Shown: positions 25,091-33,594 of the stretch, one piece after another | Layout: every line of letters starts with the position of its first letter | How positions within the stretch are numbered: position 1 is the stretch's first letter | From: DAITAZ01 sp036824045 | GTDB taxonomy: Bacteria > Pseudomonadota > Gammaproteobacteria > Burkholderiales > Rhodocyclaceae | NCBI GenBank assembly: GCA_036824045.1 | Contig: DAITAZ010000015.1 | Span: 16,061 to 80,060, forward strand | Direction of reading: 5' to 3' | Length of the DNA: 64,000 nucleotides | Program-made: the position numbers and the translations under genes | Notes under the pieces: generated by a model | What the model was told of the DNA's origin: nothing | Database searches by the model: none | Seen by the model: the letters and a program-made list of their open reading frames with translations, nothing else

Positions 25091-25870
25091 ATGTTGATCG
25101 TGATCTCTCCGGCCAAGTCGCTGGACTACGAAACCCCGCCGACGGTTGACCATTACACCCAGCCGGATTTTCTGGATGAAGCCCAGGCACTCATCGACAT
25201 CCTGAAAGAGAAGTCGCCGGCCGAAGTGGCCGTGCTGATGGATCTTTCGGACACGCTCGCGGCCCTGAATGTGGCCCGCTACGGGCAGTGGCATACCCCG
25301 TTCAGCCCGGCCAACGCCAAGCAGGCTGTGCTGGCTTTCAATGGCGATGTGTATGAAGGGCTTGCCGCGCCGTCCTTGAGTGTGGACGACCTCGCCTATG
25401 CACAGGTCCACCTGCGCATCCTGTCTGGGCTCTACGGCCTGCTCCGGCCGCTGGATCTGATTCAGCCCTACAGGCTCGAGATGGGTACCCGGCTTGCGAA
25501 TGCCCGGGGCAAGGACCTCTATGCCTGGTGGGGCAGCCGCATTACGGAAGCGCTGAAGTCGCAGTTGGCGGAAACGGGCGAGCAGGTTGTGGTCAACCTG
25601 GCGTCGGAAGAGTACTTCAAGGCAGTCAAACCCAGAGCGCTGGGCGTCCGGGTGGTGACGCCCGTGTTCGAAGACTGGAAGAACGGACGGTACAAGGTGA
25701 TCAGTTTCTACGCCAAGCGTGCCCGCGGGCTCATGAGCCGGTACGCGATCACCCGTCGGCTGGCGTGCTGCGAAGGGCTCAAGGGTTTTGACAGCGAAGG
25801 ATACGCTTTCGCCGAGGAAGCCAGCTCCGCCGACGCATGGGTGTTCCGCCGCCGCCTGGAGAACGCCTGA
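25091..25870 (+). CDS. yaaA: Peroxide stress protein YaaA
   Basis: A 259-residue member of the YaaA (DUF328/UPF0246) family. E. coli YaaA binds DNA and limits free iron and oxidative damage during peroxide stress. The N-terminus MLIVISPAKSLDYETPP and the internal SGLYGLLRPLDLIQPYRLEMGT are highly conserved family blocks, as is the end (KGFDSEGYAFAEE). The ATG at 25091 gives exactly this N-terminus, with GAGGAGG upstream at a slightly long spacing. Its stop overlaps the start of the carboxypeptidase gene by one base (TGATG), so the two are cotranslated. Confidence 0.94.
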   Translation: MLIVISPAKSLDYETPPTVDHYTQPDFLDEAQALIDILKEKSPAEVAVLMDLSDTLAALNVARYGQWHTPFSPANAKQAVLAFNGDVYEGLAAPSLSVDDLAYAQVHLRILSGLYGLLRPLDLIQPYRLEMGTRLANARGKDLYAWWGSRITEALKSQLAETGEQVVVNLASEEYFKAVKPRALGVRVVTPVFEDWKNGRYKVISFYAKRARGLMSRYAITRRLACCEGLKGFDSEGYAFAEEASSADAWVFRRRLENA

Positions 25871-26985
25871 TGCACGTCTCCTCCTGTTTCGATTCCGGCG
25901 CCGTGCAGGTGGTGGACCTGAGCGACCCGGCGCGGTTGCGTCTGCGGCTGCGCCCGGATAGTGCGGCGGACATCCGCCAGTGGTTCCACTTTCGCTTGCA
26001 GGGCGCGCGCGGGGTAGCGTGCCGGCTGCGGCTGGAAGATGCCGACCTGGCTGCCTTTCCCGACGGCTGGCAGGGCTACCGGGCAGTGGCTTCTTATGAC
26101 CGCAGGGCGTGGTTCCGGGTCCCCGCGCATTTCGATGGCCAAGCTTTGGTGATCGAGCACACGCCTGAGGCAGACAGCGTTTATTACGCTTATTTCGAAC
26201 CCTACAGCGGGGAGCGGCATCTGGACCTGTTGGGGCGGGCCTGCCTGCATGCCCGAACCCGCGTGGAACGCCTTGGTGCCACGGCAGGGGGGCGGGATCT
26301 GGATCTGGTAACCGTGGGCGAGCCTGCTTCGGGCAAGCGCAAGGTGTGGGTGATCGCCCGTCAGCACCCCGGCGAAAGCATGGCGGAATGGTTCGCGGAG
26401 GGGCTGCTGGAGCGGCTGTGGGACGAGACCGATCCCGTGGCCCGCGCGGTGCTCGACAAGGCGGTCCTGTTCGTGGTGCCCAACATGAACCCGGATGGCG
26501 CCGCCCTGGGGAACCTGCGTACCAATGCAGCCGGGCGTAACCTCAACCGGGAATGGCTGAGCCCCAGCCTCGCGGCGAGCCCCGAAGTGTGGCATGTGCG
26601 CCGCGCCATGGAGGCTACCGGGGTGGATCTGTTTCTGGACATCCACGGGGATGAAGGCTTGCCCTACGTGTTCACGGATGGCTGCGACATGCTGCCGAGC
26701 TTTACCCCGGCGCAGGCAAAGCGGGAGGCGGCATTCCTGGCGCGTTTCCTGGAGGCGTCGCCGGATTTCCAGACCCGGTGTGGCTACGCCAGGGACCGAT
26801 TCACGGACGAGTTGCTCACGCTGGCCTCCAAGTGGGTCGGGCATACCTTCGGCTGCCTTTCCCTGACCCTGGAGATGCCATTCAAGGACAACGCCGATCG
26901 GCCGGATCCGGTGGTGGGGTGGAACGGCCTGCGAAGCAAGGCACTGGGCGCAGCGGTGCTCGAGCCGATCCTGCAGGATTTGTAA
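25870..26985 (+). CDS. M14-type cytosolic carboxypeptidase
   Basis: A 371-residue zinc carboxypeptidase of the M14 family, of the branch related to cytosolic carboxypeptidases. It begins with a beta-sheet N-domain (RLRLRPDSAADIRQWFHFRLQ) and then shows the catalytic parts: RQHPGESMAEW (zinc His and Glu), VVPNMNPDGAALGNLRTNAAG, NLNREW, DIHGDEG (zinc His) and LEMPFKD (catalytic Glu). No signal peptide is visible, so it should act in the cytoplasm. The start overlaps the yaaA stop. The natural substrate is unknown; eukaryotic relatives remove C-terminal glutamates, which need not hold here. It converges on the flagellar block with a five-base gap. Confidence 0.88.
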   Translation: MHVSSCFDSGAVQVVDLSDPARLRLRLRPDSAADIRQWFHFRLQGARGVACRLRLEDADLAAFPDGWQGYRAVASYDRRAWFRVPAHFDGQALVIEHTPEADSVYYAYFEPYSGERHLDLLGRACLHARTRVERLGATAGGRDLDLVTVGEPASGKRKVWVIARQHPGESMAEWFAEGLLERLWDETDPVARAVLDKAVLFVVPNMNPDGAALGNLRTNAAGRNLNREWLSPSLAASPEVWHVRRAMEATGVDLFLDIHGDEGLPYVFTDGCDMLPSFTPAQAKREAAFLARFLEASPDFQTRCGYARDRFTDELLTLASKWVGHTFGCLSLTLEMPFKDNADRPDPVVGWNGLRSKALGAAVLEPILQDL

Positions 26986-26990
26986 CGGGC

Positions 26991-27308
26991 TCAGCCTGTG
27001 GGGGGCTGTTGCCCGTCGGGCTGGCGTGCTTGGGGCGGTTGGCCGCCGTGTTCCAGCCGGTAGAGCCAGGCCAGAAGTTCGGCAACCGCCACGTACAACG
27101 CTGGGGGAATGTGCGCATCCAGGTCCACCTGCATGAGCAGGGACACCATTTCCCGGGATTCATGTACGAAGACCCCTGCCTCGCGCGCCTTGGCGATGAT
27201 GGCGTCGGCGGTGACCCCCTTGCCCTTTGCCACCACTCTTGGCGCCAGATCCCCTTGCCCGTAGGCCAGGGCGACCGCATTGCGGCGGGGTTGAGGCACC
27301 TCATTCAT
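26991..27308 (-). CDS. fhlB: FhlB-like export apparatus switch domain protein
   Basis: A 105-residue free-standing version of the cytoplasmic domain of FlhB (EscU/YscU/HrcU family). It matches the region RRNAVALAYGQGDLAPRVVAKGKGVTADAI and ESREMVSLLMQVDLDAHIPPALYVAVAELLAWLYRLE. The membrane part of FlhB and the NPTH autocleavage site are absent, as in other FhlB proteins, which are thought to assist switching of the flagellar export gate. The C-terminal tail is rich in glutamine and proline. The gene overlaps the fliK-like gene by eight bases and is the last gene of the flagellar block. Confidence 0.88.
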   Translation of the reverse strand: MNEVPQPRRNAVALAYGQGDLAPRVVAKGKGVTADAIIAKAREAGVFVHESREMVSLLMQVDLDAHIPPALYVAVAELLAWLYRLEHGGQPPQARQPDGQQPPTG

Positions 27309-28284
27309 GGGGGGCCTCCGCCTCGCTCACCAGAAAACCTTGTAGCGGGACGGCCATCGCGGCCAACCGGTCCGCCAGATCCTGCCGGGCTGATGCGAGG
27401 CTGACACCCGCGGTCGGGCTGTCCACGAGCAGCCTGATCGACACGCCTTTGGTCGTCAGAGCCAGTAGCGCTTCCACCGCACCCATGCACGGCAAATCCA
27501 GCCGCAACCGGGTGCTCCAGGCCCCGTCAGCGGAGGGCGTGCCATCGCCCTCATCCGGTGTATTCGGCGCCTCTTCCTCGATGGGGGGCATCAGTGTCCA
27601 GTGCAGTGCCTGGCCTGGCCACGCCTCGCCTTGCCAGACGAACTGCCGGGTGGAAAGCGTTTCCAGTTGCTGTTGCACCAGCGATACGGTGTGTTCCGTC
27701 ATGCCAAATTCCTGGCGGGGGGGGGCGGAGTCGGCGCGATTCTGGGGCTCCTGCCGTAACTGCTCCACGCCAATCCTTCCTTCCACCCACTTGGCTTGGT
27801 GCGACTCATAGAACAACCCGCTGCGGGTCACCGCATGCTGCAAGCCCGCAGCCAGGGAGGCGGGCATGTCCTGGTGGCCCGTGGTGGTGGAGAGCGGCGT
27901 CATTCCTTGCGCCGGGCCGCCAAGGGGCTGCTCCAGCAGACGCCCGATCAACCGGGCCGTGCCACTCAAGTTGGCCTGCCCGGTCTGGTGTTGCCCGTCT
28001 GGCGGTAAGGCGCGGGCGTGAACGGCGGTGCCGTCGAGCCTTTCAACCAGCAGATCGAGAATTTCTCCCTCTTGGGCGGGGCGGGGGAGCGAGAGGGAAA
28101 GTGTCCGCTGCCCGACCCGGGCCTCGTAGGTGCCGTCTGGGCGCCGGGACAGGATTTGCGCGGTGAAGCGCTGCCCGGGTTGCAGGCTGGATTCCGCAGG
28201 GCGGGGCTCCGAGACCGGGGCAAGGGGGGTTACGGACTCCCGTATCAGGCGACCAAGGCGGGCGGCGACATTGGCGTCGATCAT
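27301..28284 (-). CDS. fliK: FliK-like flagellar hook-length control family protein
   Basis: A 327-residue protein that looks like a short FliK. It begins MIDANVAARLGRLI, followed by a small beta-rich region (PGQRFTAQILSRRPDGTYEARVGQ) and a variable middle rich in glutamine. The C-terminal domain (STRLRLDLPCMGAVEALLALTTKGVSIRLLVDSPTAGVSLASARQDL) follows the pattern of Flg_hook/FliK C-terminal domains, which touch FlhB. It sits directly before fhlB with overlapping codons, which suits a FliK-FlhB pair acting on hook or filament switching. Hook genes themselves are absent, so it may be a second FliK-like protein rather than the main hook ruler. Confidence 0.72.
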   Translation of the reverse strand: MIDANVAARLGRLIRESVTPLAPVSEPRPAESSLQPGQRFTAQILSRRPDGTYEARVGQRTLSLSLPRPAQEGEILDLLVERLDGTAVHARALPPDGQHQTGQANLSGTARLIGRLLEQPLGGPAQGMTPLSTTTGHQDMPASLAAGLQHAVTRSGLFYESHQAKWVEGRIGVEQLRQEPQNRADSAPPRQEFGMTEHTVSLVQQQLETLSTRQFVWQGEAWPGQALHWTLMPPIEEEAPNTPDEGDGTPSADGAWSTRLRLDLPCMGAVEALLALTTKGVSIRLLVDSPTAGVSLASARQDLADRLAAMAVPLQGFLVSEAEAPHE

Positions 28285-28329
28285 CGATCAATGCTGCCTA
28301 ACGCCCGGCCTGGGTCTGGCTAGCGCCGA

Positions 28330-28656
28330 TCAGGAATCCAGGTCAGCGGAGGCGTGAATCCGGGATGGTGCGCTTCGGCGCTGAACGCCAAGGTAACGAC
28401 CGATCTGGCACATCCAGGGCTCGGTAAACTCCCGGATCTGCTGGTCGTCGGCCAGGATGCGGCGGATGAGCGAGACGGCTTCTTCGCGTTCGGTCGGGCT
28501 CAGTCCGGCAGGTTGTCCGGACAGTTGAAGGTGATCGCGCAGGCCGGCAACGTCCTTCTCCAGCGCGATCAACTGTTCCCAGTCTGCCGCGCGGGCTGCG
28601 CTTACCATCTGGGCGGAAAGCTGGCTCATGGCCTGGTACAAGGCAAGGGATCCCAT
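28330..28656 (-). CDS. fliT: Flagellar protein FliT
   Basis: A 108-residue helical protein in the position of FliT, the export chaperone for the filament cap FliD. Helices read LYQAMSQLSAQMVSAARAADWEQLIALEKDVAGLRDHL and TEREEAVSLIRRILADDQQIREFTEPWMCQIG, the usual FliT layout. In enteric bacteria FliT also restrains the FlhDC regulator; that role is not known here. A good ribosome-binding site (GGAGAT) precedes ATG 28656. The gene follows fliS by 22 bases. Confidence 0.8.
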   Translation of the reverse strand: MGSLALYQAMSQLSAQMVSAARAADWEQLIALEKDVAGLRDHLQLSGQPAGLSPTEREEAVSLIRRILADDQQIREFTEPWMCQIGRYLGVQRRSAPSRIHASADLDS

Positions 28657-28678
28657 GCTGATATCTCCAGTGCGCCGC

Positions 28679-29110
28679 TCACTGCGCCAAGGTGTCAGCG
28701 GGGACGTCCCGCTGTTCCTGCCGCTCGCCGATTTCTGCCCAAGCCTCCCTCAGCTCGCTCAAGAGGCCATGCACCTCAGCGAAAGCAGCAGCCTGATTGT
28801 GCAGGTTGCCATGAAGGAGACGTGTCACCATGTAATCATATAGTGCGCCGAGCCGGATTGCCAGATCCCCTCCCACATTGTAGTCAAGACTTGCCTTGAG
28901 TCCGTTTTCGATGATTTCGATGGCTTTGGACGTCGCCTGGCCCTTTCCGGGGATGTCACTGTTTGCCAGCGCCTGCTCGGCGCGGCTGATGGTCAGCAGC
29001 GCGCCGTCGTACAGCATCAATACCAACCGATGGGGGTCCGCGCTGGCCACGCCGGTCTCAAGGCCGACTTTGGCGTAGGCGGCTGCAGGATTGGGGCGGA
29101 ATCCGAACAT
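28679..29110 (-). CDS. fliS: Flagellar export chaperone FliS
   Basis: A 143-residue chaperone that keeps flagellin unfolded and delivers it to the export gate. The family pattern is clear: a YAKVGLETGVASADPHRLVLMLYDGAL start, then KAIEIIENGLKASLDYNVGGDLAIRLGALYDYMVTRL, where the long helices and the DYNVGGDLA turn are conserved. It is preceded by AGGAGA. It lies between fliD and fliT as in most betaproteobacterial flagellar clusters. Confidence 0.95.
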   Translation of the reverse strand: MFGFRPNPAAAYAKVGLETGVASADPHRLVLMLYDGALLTISRAEQALANSDIPGKGQATSKAIEIIENGLKASLDYNVGGDLAIRLGALYDYMVTRLLHGNLHNQAAAFAEVHGLLSELREAWAEIGERQEQRDVPADTLAQ

Positions 29111-29133
29111 CCTTGGTTTCTCCTCGCGAGTGT

Positions 29134-31113
29134 TTATAGTGCAGCCAGTTGTTGGGTGAGATAGGTACTGGTCTGGTTGAGGCTGGAAATGGTTGTGTCC
29201 AGCGCGGTGAATTGCGTCATGTAACGCTTTTCGATCGCCGTCAGGCGGGTTTCGAGAGCCTCCCTCTGTTTTTCCAGGTTCTTGATCGATTTGTTGATGC
29301 TGCTGGTTTTGGATGTGAGCAAACCGTCTGTGTCCAGCAGATTTCCGATCGCGTCATCCAGTTGGGCTGCAATGCCATTCTGAACCGTCACCGAGCCACG
29401 CTCACCCAGTGCGCTGCCGGTGATCTGAACGGCGAGGCCAACGCTGCCTCCTGCCGAGGAGGTGAGCTTCTGCCCATTGCCCACGGCAGCTTGGCCACCG
29501 ATGGAGCCGGCCACATCCGCGCCCTTGATCTCGCTCACGCTGCTGGCCCCGAATGCGGAGGTGGCGGCGGTTCCGCCAGTGATTTCCACGCGAGACCCCG
29601 AGCCGTAACGCGCGGAGGTCAGGATGAGTTTGTCCGCGTCGGCGCCACTGCCGATACTCAGCCCGACCTTGATACTCTGAGCAGACAAAGCGCTGCTGCC
29701 GTTGATGCGGGATTGAATTTCCTTGGCCAACTGGCTGGGGGTGTAGCTGCCTTCGCCCAGGGAGACCGATGCGGCAACGCCGTCCACCTTGAGATTGAGC
29801 GTATTGTTGGCGCTGGTGATGGTGACGCTGGCGGCCAGGGCTGTGGCGGCTGTGTAGCTCGCCTGGGTGGCGAGTTGGCTGACGCTGATGCCGTAACTGC
29901 CGGGTTTGGTCGAGCTGGTGGTGCTCTTGACCACGACTTGGCTGTCACTGGCCTTGCCCATGGCTGCAAACAGCGTGGAAATATCCTTGGTGGGGTCGTC
30001 GATGGCCGCCTGCAACTTGCTGCTATTCAGGCTCAAAGTGCCATCCTTTTGTAGGCTAAGGCCGATGTCGCCGAGACTCGAAAGCCCGCCTGCGCTGGAA
30101 TCAACCTTGCTGGTGAGGATGTTGCGCAGGGTGCTCTGGATGCCTCTGACCGCAGCGTCTCCTTGCAAGGTGCCTGCGGTCTTGCTTTCCTCATCGTAGC
30201 CTCCGACCTGCTTGAGGGTCGTGCGTACGTCGTTGTACGCCTTGACGAAGCCGTCGATCGCCGTCTTGATGGCACTGCTGTCGGCGCTGATGCTGAGGCT
30301 GGAGGTGCCGGTTTCCTTGAGCGTGAGCGTCACGCCCTCGATCGCGTCGGTAATCGTGTTCGAGGATTTGGTGATGGACATGCCGTCCACGGTCAGGGAA
30401 GCATCCTGGGCGGCGACCGTCTGACTCATGTTCTTGCTGCCCGTAGGGTCGTAGAGCAACTGGGAGAGGCCGGATGCGTTGGTATTGGTGCCGTCGTTAT
30501 CGTCCACCGTGATTTTCAGGCTGTTGGCGGTGCCGCTGTCCTTGGAGCTCAACACCAACCGGTATCCGCCGCCGTCATTGACGATGCTGGCGGTGACGCC
30601 CACGTCCGCATCGTTGATCGCATCGCGCACACCGCTCAGGGTGTTCTCGCTGCTGCCAATGGTGATGGTCTTGGTAGACTTGTCCGGATTGGCGGTGAAC
30701 GTGTTGCCCGTCGCATCGTAGGTGCCGAACTGGATGGTGAGCTTGCCGCTTCCCACATCGGCAGAGGTGGCCGAAAAACCTGTGGATTTGAGTTTCTGGG
30801 CCTGGGCCAGGGTGTTGACCTGGACGCTGTAGCTGCCCGCCGAAGCGGAAGAACTGGCGCTGGCACTCATCACATCGGCGTCACCCACGCTGGTCTTCTG
30901 GGCATTGAACTTTTCCGGCTTGGCCAGGGCTTGGGCAGCGCTTTGCAGGGAAGACAAGGAACCCTTGAGGGAACCTACGGCCGAGAGCTTGGCCTGGTAG
31001 GTGACTTCCTTTTTGTTCAGGGCTGTCAGTGGCTGCCGTTCCACCGTCATCAATTGGCTGACGATGTTGCTGACGTTGAGGTTGGAGCCGATTCCAGACG
31101 AAGAGAGTCCCAT
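29134..31113 (-). CDS. fliD: Flagellar filament cap protein FliD (HAP2), enlarged
   Basis: FliD caps the growing filament and folds incoming flagellin. The N-terminus (SGIGSNLNVSNIVSQLMTVERQPL) and the C-terminal coiled coil (KSIKNLEKQREALETRLTAIEKRYMTQFTALD) are standard. At 659 residues the protein is longer than the common 450-480. The middle holds two similar segments, each starting GSYSVQVNTLAQAQ or GSYGISVSQLATQ and followed by a flagellin-hook-IN-like stretch. One such segment is usual, so an extra surface domain seems to have been added. The composition is rich in serine, threonine and alanine, as expected for an exposed filament protein. Confidence 0.95.
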   Translation of the reverse strand: MGLSSSGIGSNLNVSNIVSQLMTVERQPLTALNKKEVTYQAKLSAVGSLKGSLSSLQSAAQALAKPEKFNAQKTSVGDADVMSASASSSASAGSYSVQVNTLAQAQKLKSTGFSATSADVGSGKLTIQFGTYDATGNTFTANPDKSTKTITIGSSENTLSGVRDAINDADVGVTASIVNDGGGYRLVLSSKDSGTANSLKITVDDNDGTNTNASGLSQLLYDPTGSKNMSQTVAAQDASLTVDGMSITKSSNTITDAIEGVTLTLKETGTSSLSISADSSAIKTAIDGFVKAYNDVRTTLKQVGGYDEESKTAGTLQGDAAVRGIQSTLRNILTSKVDSSAGGLSSLGDIGLSLQKDGTLSLNSSKLQAAIDDPTKDISTLFAAMGKASDSQVVVKSTTSSTKPGSYGISVSQLATQASYTAATALAASVTITSANNTLNLKVDGVAASVSLGEGSYTPSQLAKEIQSRINGSSALSAQSIKVGLSIGSGADADKLILTSARYGSGSRVEITGGTAATSAFGASSVSEIKGADVAGSIGGQAAVGNGQKLTSSAGGSVGLAVQITGSALGERGSVTVQNGIAAQLDDAIGNLLDTDGLLTSKTSSINKSIKNLEKQREALETRLTAIEKRYMTQFTALDTTISSLNQTSTYLTQQLAAL

Positions 31114-31260
31114 GGCGTCGCTTTCAAGATATTCGGGCAGAACGTGGCGCCCGGCTTCCCGTCCGTTGGAGAGTGCAGATGCGCGGATGAATTATTCGTA
31201 TACCTACGGAGCCATCCGTGCCCGTCTTCAGCGGAATTCAGGCCCCCGGGGCAGTCCGTT

Positions 31261-31623
31261 TCAGACTTTTTGCTCCACCAACAAGCCTTGCAGCCGATCA
31301 AGTGACTTGGAAATGGCCAAGGCTTCTTCGCTCGGGATCTGCCGCAATACTTCGTTGGTGCTGGCATCCACTAGTTTTACGATGGTCTGCCCGGTGTCTT
31401 TGTCTACGGAAAACCGCAGCCCTTCGGCCACGGTCTGCACGGCTGCCTGGATGCTTTCGGCGGCCTGCTGGACGGCCTCGGCACCCGGGGCTTGTGATGG
31501 GGTGGGGGCAGCGGTAGCGCCGATCGTCCCGGAACTGTCTTGAACAGGGGGGGCGCCCCGACTGGAGGGAGCAGGGCGAAGGGCCGATGCTTGAGCGGCT
31601 TGTGCCAGTGGTTGGATTTCCAT
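31261..31623 (-). CDS. flaG: Flagellar protein FlaG
   Basis: A 120-residue FlaG-family protein. The start ATG 31623 is set by AGGAGG seven bases upstream; a longer frame upstream is not supported. The N-terminal half is alanine- and proline-rich, and the C-terminal half carries the family pattern LRFSVDKDTGQTIVKLVDASTNEVLRQIPSEEALAISKSLDRL. FlaG influences filament length in some species, but its mechanism is not settled. It lies between fliC and fliD on the same strand. Confidence 0.92.
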   Translation of the reverse strand: MEIQPLAQAAQASALRPAPSSRGAPPVQDSSGTIGATAAPTPSQAPGAEAVQQAAESIQAAVQTVAEGLRFSVDKDTGQTIVKLVDASTNEVLRQIPSEEALAISKSLDRLQGLLVEQKV

Positions 31624-31752
31624 TTCGACCTCCTGTGGAGGAGCTTTCAGCCAGACGGCTGAGGCGGAAGAGTTGTCGTGCGGCGGGCAGGGCCAGGCCA
31701 AGCGCTTCGCGTCATGACAGATGCGGTCCGGCTCAACAGGCTGGCTGGAAGC

Positions 31753-31781
31753 CCCGGGGGGCGCGGTGTGCTACCCCCGGG
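31753..31781 (-). terminator. Hairpin between fliC and flaG
   Basis: A perfect 8-bp GC stem (cccggggg and cccccggg) with a 13-base loop begins 15 bases after the fliC stop. There is no T-run after it on the minus strand, so it may slow transcription or protect the abundant fliC mRNA from 3' decay rather than act as a full terminator. Confidence 0.45.
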
Positions 31782-31795
31782 AGCAAGCCGAACAA

Positions 31796-33277
31796 TCAGC
31801 GCAGCAGCGACAGCACGTTTTGCGGCAGGGCGTTGGCTTGAGCCAGCATTGCGGTGCCAGCCTGCTGGAGCACCTGGGCGCGGGTCATGCGTGCGGTCTC
31901 GGCCGCAAAGTCGGTGTCCTGGATGCGCGAGCGGGATGCGTTCAGGTTTTCCGACATGGCCGAAAGATTGCTGACCGTCGCTTCGAACCGGGACTGCAGG
32001 GCACCGAATCGCGCGCGCTGGGAGTTGATGGTGGACAGCGCAGCGTCAATGGTTTTCAGTGCCTGGGTGGCATTTGCCGCGGAGGTGACATCGACGGTTG
32101 CCACATCTTTGAGCGTCGAGGACGAACTCGTGCTGGCAGCGACGGCACCGAACAGATTGGTGGCGGCGTCGTCAGCGACGGAGAAGGATTTCTCGGAGTC
32201 GAAGGTGACTTGCCCAACAGCGGTGGCGGTGTCGGCGGTCGTGTCCCCGGTCAGAGTGACAGAGCTACCCAGGTTGGTGCCGTCCGAAGCGAGACCCTGA
32301 ACCGTCACGTCGCCGCCGTTGGCAGTGGTGGTGTCAGCGACCGTGATGTCATTGCCGGTGGTGCTGGTGAGGATGATCCCGTCACCGGTGTCGTTGACGC
32401 GTGCGGTGACCCCGGTAGCGGATGCCTGGTCGTTGAATGCCGTGACGGCAGCGGACAGACCGTCCGCAGTGGCGGCAGCGCTGAGGGTGAAGTTGACCTG
32501 TTTGGCGGTCGAGTTGTCGGACGCGATCGTCAGGCTGTAGCCGCCAGCGGCGGAGAAGCTCAGTTCCACGTCGGTCTTGGCGGAAGCGGACACGCCAGTG
32601 CTCGCGGTCTGGGCATTGACGTTCGCGGCGATGGTCTTGGCGCTTTGCCCCGCGCCAACGGCTACGGTCTTGGTGCCGACGTAGCCGGAAACCGTGATGT
32701 CGCCGGCCGTTACCGCGTTGGCTGCGGCGGCTCCCACGCCTGCGCCAGCAGTCTCGGTCTGGTTGTTGCCGTACTGGGTAGTGCGGAAGTTGCCGGTGGT
32801 GGCCTGGATGGTCTGGTTGGCGTTGGCGCCAATCTGGAAGGTCGCAGTGCCGAACGTACCGTCGAACAGCTTCTGACCGTTGAATTCAGCGGTTTGGGCC
32901 ACCCGGTCCAGTTCGGACGTGAGCTGGTTTACTTCGTTCTGCAGGGCCAGACGGTCGCTGGCGCTGTTGGAGGCGTTGGCTGACTGTACGGCCAGTTCGC
33001 GAATCCGCTGCAGCATGTCGGTCGTGGTGGAGAGGGCACCTTCAGCCGTTTGAGCAAGGGAAATGCCGTCGTTGGCGTTGCGCTTGGCCTGATCAAGACC
33101 GCGGATCTGGGCGGTCATCCGGTCGGAGATGGCCAGACCGGCTGCGTCGTCCTTGGCGCTGTTGATCCGCAGGCCGGATGACAGGCGCTGCAGGGAGTTG
33201 GCCAGGGAGGCTTGAGAGGTGTTCAGGTTGCGTTGGGCATTGAGCGATGCGATGTTGGTGTTGATGGTCTGAGGCAT
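31796..33277 (-). CDS. fliC: Flagellin FliC
   Basis: The major filament protein, 493 residues. Both conserved ends are present: NTNIASLNAQRNLNTSQASLANSLQRLSSGLRINSAKDD... at the N-terminus (quoted in parts: NTNIASLNAQRNL, LQRLSSGLRINSAKDDAAGL) and DTDFAAETARMTRAQVLQQAG with a final NALPQNVLSLLR at the C-terminus. The central region is variable, threonine- and glycine-rich and without cysteine. The start has AGGAGA at a good distance. The gene has its own sigma-28-like promoter and is the first gene of the minus-strand flagellar block. No second flagellin gene is in the window. Confidence 0.97.
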   Translation of the reverse strand: MPQTINTNIASLNAQRNLNTSQASLANSLQRLSSGLRINSAKDDAAGLAISDRMTAQIRGLDQAKRNANDGISLAQTAEGALSTTTDMLQRIRELAVQSANASNSASDRLALQNEVNQLTSELDRVAQTAEFNGQKLFDGTFGTATFQIGANANQTIQATTGNFRTTQYGNNQTETAGAGVGAAAANAVTAGDITVSGYVGTKTVAVGAGQSAKTIAANVNAQTASTGVSASAKTDVELSFSAAGGYSLTIASDNSTAKQVNFTLSAAATADGLSAAVTAFNDQASATGVTARVNDTGDGIILTSTTGNDITVADTTTANGGDVTVQGLASDGTNLGSSVTLTGDTTADTATAVGQVTFDSEKSFSVADDAATNLFGAVAASTSSSSTLKDVATVDVTSAANATQALKTIDAALSTINSQRARFGALQSRFEATVSNLSAMSENLNASRSRIQDTDFAAETARMTRAQVLQQAGTAMLAQANALPQNVLSLLR

Positions 33278-33371
33278 GATCGATTTCTCCTTCGAATAGC
33301 GTTAGGGATCCGACAGCTTTTGCCCCCTGACCCCTCATCCGGAGGGCTGATGTGTTGCCGTCTTGGAGCCA

Positions 33372-33399
33372 ATAACGACGGGGTTTCGGGCTAACTTTA
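33372..33399 (-). promoter_or_regulatory. Sigma-28 (FliA) type promoter of fliC
   Basis: Read on the minus strand, TAAAGTTA, a 12-base spacer and GTCGTTAT lie about 95 bases before the fliC start. The FliA consensus is TAAAGTTT-N11-GCCGATAA; the match is seven of eight in the first box and five of eight in the second. It is the only sequence of this kind seen in the 317-base gap between fliC and the GGDEF gene. Confidence 0.6.
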
Positions 33400-33537
33400 A
33401 CGACGCCGTGACAAATGCCACAGTGCTGGCGGTAGGTGAGGGGATCCGGATGTCTTCGGCGCCAGACGGCCCATCAGCTCGGCTTGGGCGGGTGCAGGGG
33501 GCAAATGGCCCGCGAGGGCAGGTGGTACGGAGAGCGG

Positions 33538-33565
33538 GTTCGGGCCGAGAGGCGTCGGCCCGAAC
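33538..33565. repeat. 11-bp inverted repeat downstream of the GGDEF gene
   Basis: GTTCGGGCCGA and TCGGCCCGAAC form a perfect 11-bp stem around a 6-base loop, 30 bases past the stop of the diguanylate cyclase gene. No T-run follows on either strand. It may be a terminator-like or mRNA-stabilising hairpin. The rest of the gap from 33402 to 33594 shows nothing I can name. Confidence 0.5.
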
Positions 33566-33594
33566 GATTGACTGGGCGGCTGATTCGTAAGCAG

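Noticed and set aside
31721..32983. 420-codon plus-strand frame opposite fliC
   Set aside because: Glycine/valine-rich shadow of the flagellin gene, without a plausible ribosome-binding site.
29134..33277. Repeats in fliD and fliC considered as DNA repeats or a CRISPR array
   Set aside because: The similarity is at protein level from biased Thr/Ser/Ala composition; no regular identical repeats with spacers exist anywhere in the window.
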